This document shows, one piece after another, positions 1-10,186 of a stretch of 64,000 nt of DNA. Every line of letters begins with the position of its first letter. Position 1 is the first letter of the stretch. Both the position numbers and the translations under genes were made by a program. Source of the DNA: Erpetoichthys calabaricus (Eukaryota > Chordata > Cladistia > Polypteriformes > Polypteridae); the NCBI RefSeq assembly GCF_900747795.2, contig NC_041401.2, forward strand, positions 69,239,188 to 69,303,187. Reading direction: 5' to 3'. The notes beneath the pieces were generated by a model. That model was not told the DNA's origin. It saw nothing but the letters and a program-made list of their open reading frames with translations, and did not search any database.

Positions 1-852
1 AGGCGCAGCCAGGGCGTTGAGTGGGTCTGGTTTGGTGGACACAGGATTGGGTCACTGCTTTTTGCAGATGATGATGTCCTGTTTGCTTCATTAGGCCGTG
101 ATCTTCAGCTCTCTCTGGATCGGATCGCAGCTGAGTGTGAAGCAGCTGGGATGGGAATCGGCACCTCCAAATCCGAGACCATGGTCCTCAGCCGGAAAAG
201 GGTGGAGTGCCTTCTCAGGGTTGGTAGCGAGATCCTACCCCAAGTGGAGGAGTTCAAATATCTCGGGACCTTGTTCATGAGTGAGGGGAAAAATGGAGCG
301 TGAGATCAACAGGTGGATAGGTGCGGCATCCGCAGTAATGCGGGCTCTGCATCGGTCTGTCATGGTGAAAGCTCTCAATTTACCAGTCAATCTATGTTCC
401 TACCCTCACTTATGGTCATGAATAATGGGTAGTGACCGAAAGAACGAGATCGCGAATACAAGCGGCTGAAATGAGTTTCCTCCATAGGGTGTTTGGGCTC
501 TCCCTTAAAGATAGGGTGAGAAGCTCAGTCATCCGGGATGGGCTCAGAGTAGAGCCGCTGCTCCTCCGCAGCGAGAGGAGTCAGATGAGGTGGCTCGGGC
601 ATCTGATCAGGATGCCTCCTGGACGCCTCCCTGGTGAGGTATTCCGGGCACGTCCAACTGGGAGGAGGCCCAGGGGAAGATCCAGGACACGCTGGAGGGA
701 CCATGCCTCTCGGCTGGCCTGGGAACGCCTTGGGATTCCCCCGGAAGAGCTAGAAGAAGTGGCCGGGGAGAGGGAAGTCTGGGCATCTCTGCTTAAGCTG
801 CTGCCCCCGCTACCCGACCTCGGATAAGCGGAAGAGAATGGATGGATGGATA
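1..852 (+). mobile_element. Rex3-like LINE (RTE group), 3' part with (ATGG)n tail
   Basis: Frame 1 from base 1 reads RIGSLLFADDDVLFAS, the reverse-transcriptase active-site region (FADD), and continues through KYLGTLFMSEGK to a stop at 301-303. A frameshift near 290 moves the reading to MEREINRWIGAASAVMRALH. The C-terminal segment 432-827 is open (RWLGHLIRMPPGRLPGEVF, GRRPRGRSRTRWRD, EREVWASLLKLLPP). The element ends in a short (ATGG)n tract at 838-850, matching the GATG-type tail known for Rex3. The 5' end lies beyond the window. Inactive, in at least three frames. Confidence 0.8.
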
Positions 853-2039
853 ATTAGACTAGGATAAAAAAGAAATATAGCCTATAAACTCCACTTATGT
901 TAATTCAGAAAAGCAAGCGTCAACCACACTTGAAGAAATTTCTCTGGACAAGTCTCTGAAACAGTTTATGATAAGCTTAGCTGGTAGTTCCCCAGTCATA
1001 GGGAGTGAGAAATTGACATTTTATCTCCGTTTTAAAAGACTTGAGCTATAGAAATGCTCCGGGTGTTCGCTACTTGTATGTCTGGTGCAGTACTGTGTGC
1101 CAGTAGTAACATGCATTTTAAATAATACGACCATACAACTCTAGCTAACCCTAATACAGTCTTAAATATAATCATTTTATTTTGGCATCACATTGCATAC
1201 AATACAGACTGTACCCTGCACAAAGTGTCCTTCATACAATGCACATGATGCGTTAGTTGTTGCAGATTTATATACGATGAATGATTTTATTTGCATAAAC
1301 CCCTTAAATACACAAATATTGCACAGAATATGAAATTTGCAACTAATGGCTAATTTTCAAATGTTGAGGGGGCATTTTTAAAAGTGCAGTGCTAATTTCT
1401 TGTTCGACCACCACACATAATGTGTAACACTGAACATGTAACACACTTACTTATTTTACACACTGGTCCTGGGGTGTATAGGATTGAGGGGCAGGGATTA
1501 CTAAATTTAAGAAGGAAAAATAGTGAGATTTTACATTTCTAGTTTATATGAGACGTGTTGTTCACATATTTTGAAGAACATAATTGCACTGTGGGGGTGA
1601 AATAGAATAAAAAAGCAAAAAAAGTGCCAGACTAATACTCTCAGTATGGAATGTATAGGGTACAACTGATTGTTAATGTAAAAACTCTTTCTTCCATCTG
1701 GCCACACTGTATATAACATGCGGGCATGATCAAGAATTGTAATTCTTGTTTGACCAAACAACAGAATTGGCAAGCCTCATTATCTAAGTGACTTTGACTG
1801 TAATAGATTGCTGCTGCCAAAAATGGTAGGTCCAGCATCTGAGAAACAGCTGCCCCCTGGGCCTTTTTTATAAAGGACTCCACAGTTAATAGAGAATGGG
1901 GTAGTAATATAAAAAAAACATCCAGAGAGCATGGCAGTTCTGTGGGTAAAAGTACCATGTTAATTAGAGTGGTCACAGTGGATTGCCAGACTCATTCTAT
2001 CTAACAGAAACTCCATAAATATTCAGGTGTATCCAAGAG
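853..2039. other. No gene seen (ift20 intron or downstream region)
   Basis: AT-rich sequence. Part of 1740-2039 may belong to the Tc1 remnant that follows. The short open frames lack codon or protein character. Confidence 0.6.
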
Positions 2040-2480
2040 TGATGTGTAGGAGGGCATCTCTGAGTGCATAACATATTGAACTTTGGAGTGGATCAACAGT
2101 ACAGGAGGACTCAAGATTGGAAAAATGTTGCTTGGTCTGACAAATATCAATTTCTCCTGCAATCTGCAAAAGGTGGTGTCAACAGCACAAATCTAAGGAT
2201 CCAACCTGTGTTATTTAATCCATTCTGTCTGGTGGTGGAAGTGTAATGGTTTCAGAAATGCTTTTTTTGGCACAAATTAGGCGCCTTAACAAAGACTGAG
2301 CATTATTTAAAAGCCACGGATTATAAGCTTTGATGCTGACCACATCCATCCCTTTATGGTCACAGTCTATGTTTTTTTAATGGACATTTCTGGAAAGATT
2401 ATGTACCATGTCACCAAGCATGGATCATCTCAAGCTGGTTTCACAGACATTTACTTGACTGGCTGATGCCTTTATTCGAG
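2040..2480 (+). mobile_element. Decayed Tc1/mariner transposase remnant
   Basis: Across shifting frames, pieces resemble a Tc1 transposase: RRTQDWKNVAWSDKYQFLL (first catalytic Asp region), then a stretch like the VMVWG segment, then CHQAWIISSWF (after the second Asp). Terminal repeats are not recognisable, and an earlier part may reach back to about 1740. Old and non-functional. Reading made by eye. Confidence 0.5.
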
Positions 2481-2482
2481 GA

Positions 2483-2642
2483 GACTTAAAACATTTATGG
2501 TAGAATTGGTTACATTTCTTTTGGTTTTCCAATTGGAGCACAGGCTGGTCAAGTGACTTGCTCAAGGCCAAACAGTGTCAGTAGTGGGATTTGAACCCAC
2601 AACCTCAGAGTCTGAAGTCCAAAGTCTGAACCACTACAGGAG
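2483..2642 (-). mobile_element. tRNA-derived CORE/MIR-like SINE fragment
   Basis: On the minus strand a tRNA-like head (TAGTGGTTCAGAC, then GGGTTCAAATCCC as B box) is followed by CTTGAGCAAGTCACTTGACC, the conserved body sequence of MIR/CORE-type SINEs. No clear target duplication. This explains the tRNA-like look of the region; it is not a tRNA gene. Confidence 0.65.
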
Positions 2643-2721
2643 AGGAGGAATCACTTTTCCACACTTCTGTAATCTAATAAATATCACGGAGTATATAGTC
2701 ATATACGCTCCAAGGCCACTT

Positions 2722-3578
2722 AATTAGGAGTAGCTTTCATTCGTACCAGTTGGGACCCATTTATGCCTACAGAATAGTTTAAATTTCTGAGGTATAGATT
2801 ACACAAGGTGCTGGAAGCAATGCTTAGAGCAGTGGTCTTGAACTCCGGTCCTGAGCAGGTTTCCATTCTAACCCTTTTCTTAGTGACCTGTTTTTGCTGC
2901 TAATTATCTTCTTTTGAATTAATTTTAATTGAATTTGTCTTGAAGACTCCAACCCCTTAATTGTTTCTTTTTCCTTAATTAGCAGCCAAACAATAATAAG
3001 ATACAAAATGAACCAAAACATGACCGGCAAACTGTATCCCTCATACAGTATCTGAAAATAAAGAAAGGTGAAGGTCTCAGGAATGCTGATAAAAAAAGAG
3101 ATAATCAACAATTTTGGAAATGTCTGCTATTGCACAATAAGAGCAGCAACAAGCCATGGAATTAAAGAACAGGTTTAATTAATGACAAGACGCAGCACCT
3201 AATTAAACAACTAGTTGGAGTTTGAGGCCCTGACTCCGTTGGTCTTCGGTTGGCTCACTCACGTCACATTTCATTTCTGTTTGGATGCCATTTAAGGAAA
3301 GAAATGAAGAAATTCAGAGAAATCATCAGGGGAACAAATCTTAAAAACAAATCAATTAAAATAAAAGGAAAAGGAGTTCATTAGCAGCAAAAACTGGTCA
3401 CCAGTTAAGAATAGGGTTAAAATGAAAACCTGCAGCCACTGCGGCCCTCCAGGACTGGAGTTTGTGAGACCACTGATCTAAGCAATGCTTCCAGCACCTT
3501 GTGTCTCAGAAATTTAAACTGTTCTGCAGGCATAAATGGGTCCTAACTCCTACGAACGAGAGCTACTCCTCTCCTGCT
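2722..3578. repeat. Foldback element: nested inverted repeats around a hAT-like MITE
   Basis: The core 2829-3476 has inverted termini beginning CAGTGGTCT on both sides and carrying the same long TIR (TTTTTGCTGCTAAT in each arm), like fish non-autonomous hAT elements. Outside it, 2722-2828 and 3477-3578 are also inverted copies of each other (for example AGCAATGCTT and CCATTTATGCCTnCAGAA on opposite strands). The whole 0.86 kb can therefore fold on itself. No coding capacity. Arm divergence suggests an old insertion. Confidence 0.7.
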
Positions 3579-3671
3579 AATAAACACATTTAAAACTGTG
3601 AAAGCAGGGTTAATTTACTAGGATAAAATGGAAATCAGAGTGTAACAAATATTGACAAAGACCCTCTAGAC

Positions 3672-4203
3672 CAGTGTTTTTCAACCAGTGTGCCATGACA
3701 CAGTGGTGTGCCGTGAGAGATACCCAGGTGTGCCGTGGAAATAATAGTGTAGCGCACTTGGGTCTGAATCTGAGAGGGACAAGCTCCTTAGGTGGTCGAG
3801 ACCTGTCTGAGGAGGACAAGTCTACCTGGAGAAGCTGGCATAAAAACAGCTCTGTGATCGCTATGTTAAAGCACTTCAGATGTGTCTCCTGGATGCTGGA
3901 GTCTGTCTACCTGGGTGTTTGGTCACCAGCGAGTCTCACAGGACCAGTGGATAGTGGACATAAGAGTTGCCTCTGAGGCAGAGAGGGACTGGCAAAGGGA
4001 TAAAGGAGTTGGGTGATGCAACCAAAGTGGTCAGTGAATGCTGATTTTGGAGCTGCTTTTTTACATTTTTTTCTGGTAGTCCCAACCCTATGGACAGTTG
4101 AGCAAATGTATGAGATGTAATGTTTGTGGTTAGTAAAATAGTGGTGTGCCTTGGGATGTTTATGGTTACAAAATATGTGCCACCACAGAAAAAAGGTCCA
4201 CTG
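3672..4203. mobile_element. hAT-like non-autonomous DNA transposon remnant
   Basis: The left end CAGTGTTTTTCAACCAGTGT, rich in GGTGTGCC repeats, and the right end AGGTCCACTG resemble hAT/Charlie termini. No convincing 8-bp target duplication was seen, and no transposase. An open frame across 3674-3976 is incidental. Confidence 0.45.
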
Positions 4204-4248
4204 CTAGGGCACTTTGACTGCTGATGTTACAACAGAAATCTTTATCCT

Positions 4249-4401
4249 GAGTTGGTCATTTGAGACTTAATATGGATGAGTGTCTTATATAACTGTTGGT
4301 AGTAATATTCAGGTATTATCTAACAGAGTTGGTCATTTGAGACTTAATATGGATGAGCGTCTTATATAACTGTTGGTAGTAATATTCAGGTATTATCTAT
4401 A
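4249..4401. repeat. Tandem duplication, 77-bp unit, two copies
   Basis: The segment starting GAGTTGGTCATTTGAG at 4249 recurs at 4326 with one visible substitution. No other relation to neighbours. Confidence 0.9.
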
Positions 4402-4812
4402 CAGTCTCAGTCCCTGTGTCTTTTAAGAGGTCATCAGATCATTTAGACCAGGTTGTATTTCACAAAGTATGACAATTTACCTTAAAAAACACCTTCGAAT
4501 TGAGACCTTTATCTAGAACTGAAACTTTTCAACACTTAAAGGCACATATCTTCAGCTTCTTTAAACTGTTATGTGTTTATTTTACAACTGGGCAGTGAAA
4601 AGGACTTGCTGAATGAATGTAGCGCAAACGTAACGTCACTTTCTGGAGAGCTGATTTTCAGCAGTCAAAAAAATGCCAATGCCTGAGTGCAGCGAATTTC
4701 AAGATAAAAATGGGAAACCTAAAATTGGTAATAACTTGCATCTATGCTCTGAAGTTTTTCATGACAAAACACCACATATAATTTTTGGAAGTCTATAATT
4801 AAAGACACAAAC

Positions 4813-4916
4813 CTCTCCAGCTGCATTTTCTTTTCAGCAATGAGTGCCTGCAGCTGCTGCTGTTGCGATTCCCTCTGTTTGGCAACAGATTTCAATAAAT
4901 TTCTGGCACCAATGGC
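4813..4916 (-). CDS. ift20: IFT20, third coding exon (residues 72-105 plus two bases)
   Basis: A 104-base exon reading [20 protein letters not shown], then [14 protein letters not shown] and the first two bases of an Arg codon, matching the C-terminal half of the IFT20 coiled coil. The acceptor AG is at 4918-4917 and the donor gtttgt starts at 4812. It is 12.8 kb from the preceding exon, a very long intron for this gene, inflated by Tc1 and Helitron insertions. The final exon (expected to resemble YRVEYEALCKVEAEQ) was searched for by eye on the minus strand down to base 1 and not found, so it lies beyond the left edge. Confidence 0.95.
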
Positions 4917-5639
4917 CTATTGAAATAAAAAAGGCAGGAATCATTCACACACACTTTACAGATAATCTTTGCACATTGATAAAAATTCCTACATTTATAT
5001 TTCTTCATTATTCTTGTACTTTAAGAGTTTTTCTTAAACATTTTCTGGGGAAGTCATTTCTGTTATCTTACATCTGACTAATTTCTTGATCAAAGGTCAA
5101 CCCCTGCCTATAATGTGGTGGCTTCCTTCTCTACTCACACTCTGAATGTTATAACCAGACAACCACATAGAGTGGATATTTAAAGTCTGCACGCTTGCTG
5201 AAAATTTTGTTTATGTAAAAGCAGGAACCAATACCTATCATGACAGATCTTTACATCTTTAATAAGATCTTGAAAAAAATAAATGGCCAATTGATGTGCT
5301 AGGAGGACTGCGAGCAATTCAAAAACAGATCTGCTGTTGTAATTAATACAAAATATGTCTCTGTGAAGTTGTGAATTGATTTTACAGTATAATTTCTGGT
5401 ATTTTATAATGTCGGTCGTATGCGGAAAACTGACGTTATTGGTCCAAGGGATTATGATATGCTAATGCCCACCTGAGAGAGTAACCATGGAACACACGGC
5501 CTTTTTTTTCCTATGTGGGTGTGGCAATGTGCTGCATCAGCGTGTGCTCCTAACCTCTCTCTCTCTATTGTGCCTATGTGACCACGCAGTAATACCCGAA
5601 CTATTCCAAAGCAACTTTGGCACTGTTTTGTGTTTTTTG

Positions 5640-5935
5640 TATCACACACACTCATACACCTTTATCGTAAGAGCATCCCTTATCTACGATCAGAAGAATA
5701 TATGAAGCTGGTTTTAAATTAAAAGTCGTTGAAGTGGCGAAAGAAATCGGTAACTGTGCTGCTGCAACAAAATTCGATGAGTCTAAGAAACTGATGTGAA
5801 ATCGGAAGAGGGAAGATGTTAAAAAAAAAATTAAGCTTCGCATTTTTGAACAGGCGTATAAGTCGGGGTCTGATTTTATGATTGATTTTTTGAGTTCCAA
5901 GACCCAACTTATAAGTGAGTATATATGGTTAAGTG
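5640..5935 (+). mobile_element. Pogo/Tigger-like transposase fragment
   Basis: Reading 5697 onwards gives YEAGFKLKVVEVAKEIGNCA and KREDVKKK around an in-frame stop. This matches the N-terminal helix-turn-helix segment of pogo-type (psq/CENP-B) transposases, where AKE.GN.AA.RKF is typical. The 3' part (GTATAAGTCGGGGTCTG ... AAGACCCAACTTATAAGTG) contains an imperfect inverted repeat that looks like an element end. Left end not defined (possibly near 5410). Confidence 0.5.
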
Positions 5936-5948
5936 GTTTTTACATATA

Positions 5949-7118
5949 CAGTACTGCTCAAAAGTTTTAGAACACCTCAGTTTTTCTTCAAATTTAATCA
6001 GTTGAAATGTAATGATTGACCAAAAAAAACTTTAGATTTAAAGTTTAGGTTAGCACAAACTGGAAAAAAAACAAAGAAATTTCAGAATATTACAAATGGG
6101 CTTTCTTCAAAGAACAACTAATAGGTTACAACCTACAGATATTCTGCAGTAATTAAAGTAAATTAAGCCTTGCAAATTGAAGCAAACAATTTGCACAGGT
6201 GTCCCAACTTTTGTTGATTACTTACACCCTCTGAAGAACTACTTGGACAATATTACTCTGTAGAAATTTCAGTGATAATGGCAAGAAAACAGCAATTAAC
6301 AAAACAAATTAAACAGAGCATTATTATCCTTAGAAGAGTATGGCTTTCATTTAGAGAAATTGGAAAAAATAAATAAATAAATCAAAGTGTCAGTGAGTAT
6401 GGTGTCCTACAGATTCCAAAGCCAATTAGAAACTGGACGAAACTCTGATAGGAAAAGATCTGGCAGACCCAAAGTCACAACCCAGTCAGAAGACAAGCTG
6501 CTGAGGGTCACCAGCTTGTGTGATAACACCTCACTGCACAACAGCTTCAAGAAGCACAGCTTAACAGTGGTCAAAAAACAAAGTCTCAGTTTCTACTGTG
6601 AAGAGGAGACTGTGCTGCAGGTTTGACATGGTAAGTGGCAGTAAGAAAGCCATTCCTTAAAGGACAAAATAAGGCCTTGAAATAACGGCTGTGGACTACT
6701 GCAGACTGGAAGAAAGTCTTATGGGCCAAACAATCAAAATTTGAGATCTTCAGTTCATCCCACAGGGTGTATGTACGCCGTTGAGTTGATGAAAGGATGG
6801 TTCCTCAGTGTGTGACACCAACTATCAAACATGGAGGTGGACGTGTGATGGTCTGGGGTTCTTTTGCTGGGGGCAGTTGCTTCCTTGCATAGACTGAGTG
6901 GCATTCTGAAGCAAAACGGTTGCCACATTTTGGCTGTTATATCAGCAGAAGATGGCTACTTTGTGAATAGAATTTTGTACACTTGATAATTCCGTGAGTT
7001 ATTTTTTTATTTGCAATTGTTTGTTTATTCTGCACCTTCATTTCATGAAACATTAACTGCATGCATTTCCATAAAACCTGAAAAAACAAAGGTCTTCTAA
7101 AACGTTTAACCGGTATTG
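5949..7118 (+). mobile_element. Tc1-like transposon, internally deleted
   Basis: It begins CAGTACTGCTCAAAAGTTTT after TA (5947-5948) and ends with the inverted partner TCTAAAACG...CGGTATTG at 7118. The transposase starts MARKQQLTKQIKQSIIILRR at 6278 and continues in broken frames (RSGRPKVTTQS, KHGGGRVMVWGSFAGG). The region with the second Asp and the Glu of the DDE triad is missing. Lies in an ift20 intron. Confidence 0.8.
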
Positions 7119-7194
7119 CATGCAACCAAAGCATTTTAGTTTTTGAACACAGAGAATACAAACTCCACCCTGCACAGTGAAGAAGCCCATTAAA

Positions 7195-7525
7195 CTGCGG
7201 GTCACAGAGCTGTGAGGCAGCAGCATGAACTACTAATCCACCACACCACCCAGAGCCACCTACAGTATATTATATATACAGTACCAAGAATTTTAGGCCA
7301 GTTAATCAAGTTCAGTGCAGGGACCTCACAGATCACATTAGTGTGTGCAATGTACAAACTGCACTGGCTAGGGTGCCAGTCCATCACAGGGTACACTCTC
7401 ACACGTGCACATAACAGGCCAGTTCAGAGTCACTAATTCTCCCAGCACGAATTGGGATGAGAGAAGGAAACCCACCCAAACACAAGAAAAATGTGCGCAA
7501 ATCCCAAGCCAGCATACGGACAAGG
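7195..7525 (-). mobile_element. Two fragments of the GGCGGCACGG-type SINE, diverged
   Basis: 7195-7255 on the minus strand resembles the SINE head (TGCTGCCTCACAGCTCTG), and 7370-7525 resembles its body (CAGTCCATC, GGAAACCCACCC). Their order shows two insertions or a rearrangement rather than one copy. No open target duplication; old. Confidence 0.5.
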
Positions 7526-7529
7526 GCCT

Positions 7530-8790
7530 GTACAGCTATAAGGCATCAGTGCTACTCACTGTGGTATCACCAAAATTACACTTTAGGAAATTTGCAAAGC
7601 TGCTAAATACTTTAATTTATTTATCATTCATTTCTTTACTAAGACTTTATTCTTTCCAGAACTGGTTTTAACCTGAATTAACTGCAAGCAATATAGGCTG
7701 TGACTCTTGTACACCTTGAACACCATGGAGTAGTTGAAATGCATTAAAAACACTGAATTTCAGCCTTAGTTTCCAGCTCACTATACTGTTCTTAGACACC
7801 TACAGTCTGAAATATATACATCAAGAGAACTGACATAAGAATGGCATTGCTGTCAGGATCTGAGCAGGCTGGTGATGTAAAGTGGAGACTACATTCATAG
7901 TGACACAGGATCTGCAGACTGGAGATGCTTTTGCAACTGTTTCCTGATAACAAAGCTTGTTTACTAAGTGATTATGTGCTCAAATCCAAGTATATAACAA
8001 GTCATTTTCACACACATTCCTACATTCATAAATATGACATGAGCCTAAAGTAGGATTATATCACATAAGATTTTTAGGCATGCAGAAGGAGTACTGGGTG
8101 ATTGATCTTATCCTATTGCCAAAAGAAACAGAAGGCATCAATGCAAGCAAGCGTCTCACAGCCCCCCAAAAATATCTTCAAATTTAATAAAAAACAATTC
8201 AAATTCAATATGAAAATAAAAAATAAAAACATATTTGAATAATAACAGACATATATTGAAATTGTGCACAAAATAAGCTCCCAACTTATATTGGCACTAT
8301 GCTCAATTGCACCCACCCACAAAGCTTTTAAAGAACATCTTAAAAGAACTGCAAAAAGAGAATAGCAAATTATAGGCATAAAAGAATTATTCAGCAGTCT
8401 GACTGCATGCTTTCTACTGAGCATCCGGTAAGGATTTTAATTAGAGATTCAATGAAAGTTTAAGTGGCTAGGATGAAAACAGGCTGCCACAATTATTCCA
8501 GAGAAAAGAGTAAGAGAATATCTGGCCAACAATATCTAACATTTTAATTTAGTTATTTTATTTGCTGTTTATCAATGGAAATATGGAATTCTTACTCTCA
8601 GCAAATAGTAGACTCAGCTACTGCTACTTAAATTATCCTTTACAAAATTTATTTAACACAAATAGGAAAAGATAATGGACTACATAAAGAAGTAAATGAA
8701 ATGTAATATGTTCAGCAGTCCTTCAGTACTGATTATGTAATATGGGTGTAGTGTTTAATAAAATCTTTACTTGCAGTTTGTTTATTAGAA
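7530..8790. other. No gene seen (ift20 intron)
   Basis: AT-rich intronic sequence; no repeat boundary or coding signal recognised. The same holds for 4402-4812, 4921-5400, 9305-10120, 12494-12999 and 14608-15594 (simple TAAA/CA runs at 14625-14700). Confidence 0.6.
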
Positions 8791-9304
8791 CTAGGGGGCT
8801 CTGCCCCCTGCTCGCTTCACTCGCCCACCCCCAGGTTTGGTTAACCGGATATACAATTTAAAGAGATTGTTATTTTCATTTTATTCATTTTTTATTTCTT
8901 GATATTTGCCAGTAATAAAGCTGTAGTGAATGAGTTATTCCCCCTCCACCCCCGGGCACGCTACATGCCAGCCACTTCGCATCTCTACCTCTCGCGTTGT
9001 GAAGAGGGGGGCTGAACGCACACTAAGGAGATGTGGTCACTCCTCCGAAACCCCCTCTTAAACGGTGATACAATGGGAAACAAATACATTTTTTTTTTAC
9101 CTCCTCTATGCTTGATCATTTGGCTTGCTGCTGCTGCTGCTGCTTGTGCCGTGCTGCGTGATCTGCATGTAGCACTGCATGTCGATCATTTAAAAGCCTG
9201 TAGAGCAGCTGTCTTTTTGTCTCACTTCCTTGTCTCGCGGGACGTTAAAGTGTCTCCAAGAAAATCACGTTTCGACCCAAGATTTTTTTATTATAATGGA
9301 GAGA
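8791..9304 (-). mobile_element. Non-autonomous Helitron, family I
   Basis: On the minus strand it starts TCTCTCCATTATAAT (after A) and ends in a GC hairpin CAGGGGGCAGAGCCCCCTAG followed by T. This is the Helitron pattern of 5' TC, a subterminal stem-loop, 3' CTAG and insertion between A and T. It is the same family as 35883-36263; both share GTTTCCCATTGTATCACCGT and a run about AGAGGGGGTTTCGGAGGAG. It contains a (CTG)n tract near 9126-9145. No Rep/helicase gene. Confidence 0.8.
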
Positions 9305-9459
9305 TATCGTCTCCACTGAAGCAAGTAACTATTAGTGGATTAGTTTTTCAAAATTATTTAACCCAATATTAGAGTTGCAGGTGACTGGAGCAGATCTGTA
9401 CAGCACTAGCCACAGGACAGGAAGCAATTCTGAACATGAGACCAGCCCATTGTACGGTG

Positions 9460-9480
9460 CACACACACACACACACACAC
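9460..9480. repeat. (CA)n microsatellite
   Basis: A short uninterrupted CA dinucleotide run. Apart from poly-T near 9640, nothing else stands out between 9305 and 10120. Confidence 0.9.
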
Positions 9481-10119
9481 TCTCCCTCTTTCTAGCACAT
9501 ATTTAGTATGATCACAGCTGCTAAATAACTTAACCTGTGTGAGAGATGAGCCAGAGTACCAGGAATAAAGCCCCATAAACATGAGAAAAAGTGCAGCCAT
9601 GAAACCTTAAATGCCACATATCCTGGAAAAAGGTGTTTTTTTTTTGTTTTTGTTTTTTTGTTTTAATTTAAAGCAGCCCCATTACCTGCATATAGGGGAC
9701 ACTGGGCAGTACTTTACAATGAGGGCTCCTTGTCACATCCATTATGCTTTAGCTAACTCATCATAAACAATTTACATTGTTCCCGCAGTATGTTGAACCT
9801 GCCTAACATGTTTCCACTTTTCATTAAGATCTGTGCAGTGTGTTTACTTACTAAAGATATTTTAATGTGCTGTAAAATCTGCAGAATTACAAAAATGGTG
9901 GGAAAAAACACTTCTACAAAGAAATGCAGTAACAGCTTCATTAAAAATGTATGTATAACTGTATACTTGCAATTGTGCATGACATTGGAAATTGAGAACA
10001 AATAGAATGCTAAAATGATGGGAAAAAATGCCTCTCTACAAGAAGCATAGCATTCCTTAATCTATTTGCATACACTTTTTGCTTTATTGTTTTTTTTTTA
10101 TTCATTACTGAATATACAA

Positions 10120-10121
<2 letters not shown>

Positions 10122-10183
<62 letters not shown>
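10122..10183. repeat. (TA)n microsatellite, left flank of a Tc1 insertion
   Basis: About thirty TA units end directly at a Tc1 terminus. The matching run 11802-11820 follows the element, so the transposon landed inside a TA array, which offers many target TA sites. Confidence 0.95.

Positions 10184-10186
<3 letters not shown>

Noticed and set aside
8990-9190. CpG-richer stretch with CTG repeats as a candidate host promoter
   Set aside because: It lies within a Helitron and is repeated at 35883-36263.
10122-10183. Direct repeats suggesting a CRISPR array (also the TATC run at 27137)
   Set aside because: Simple dinucleotide and tetranucleotide microsatellites without spacers, in a vertebrate genome.
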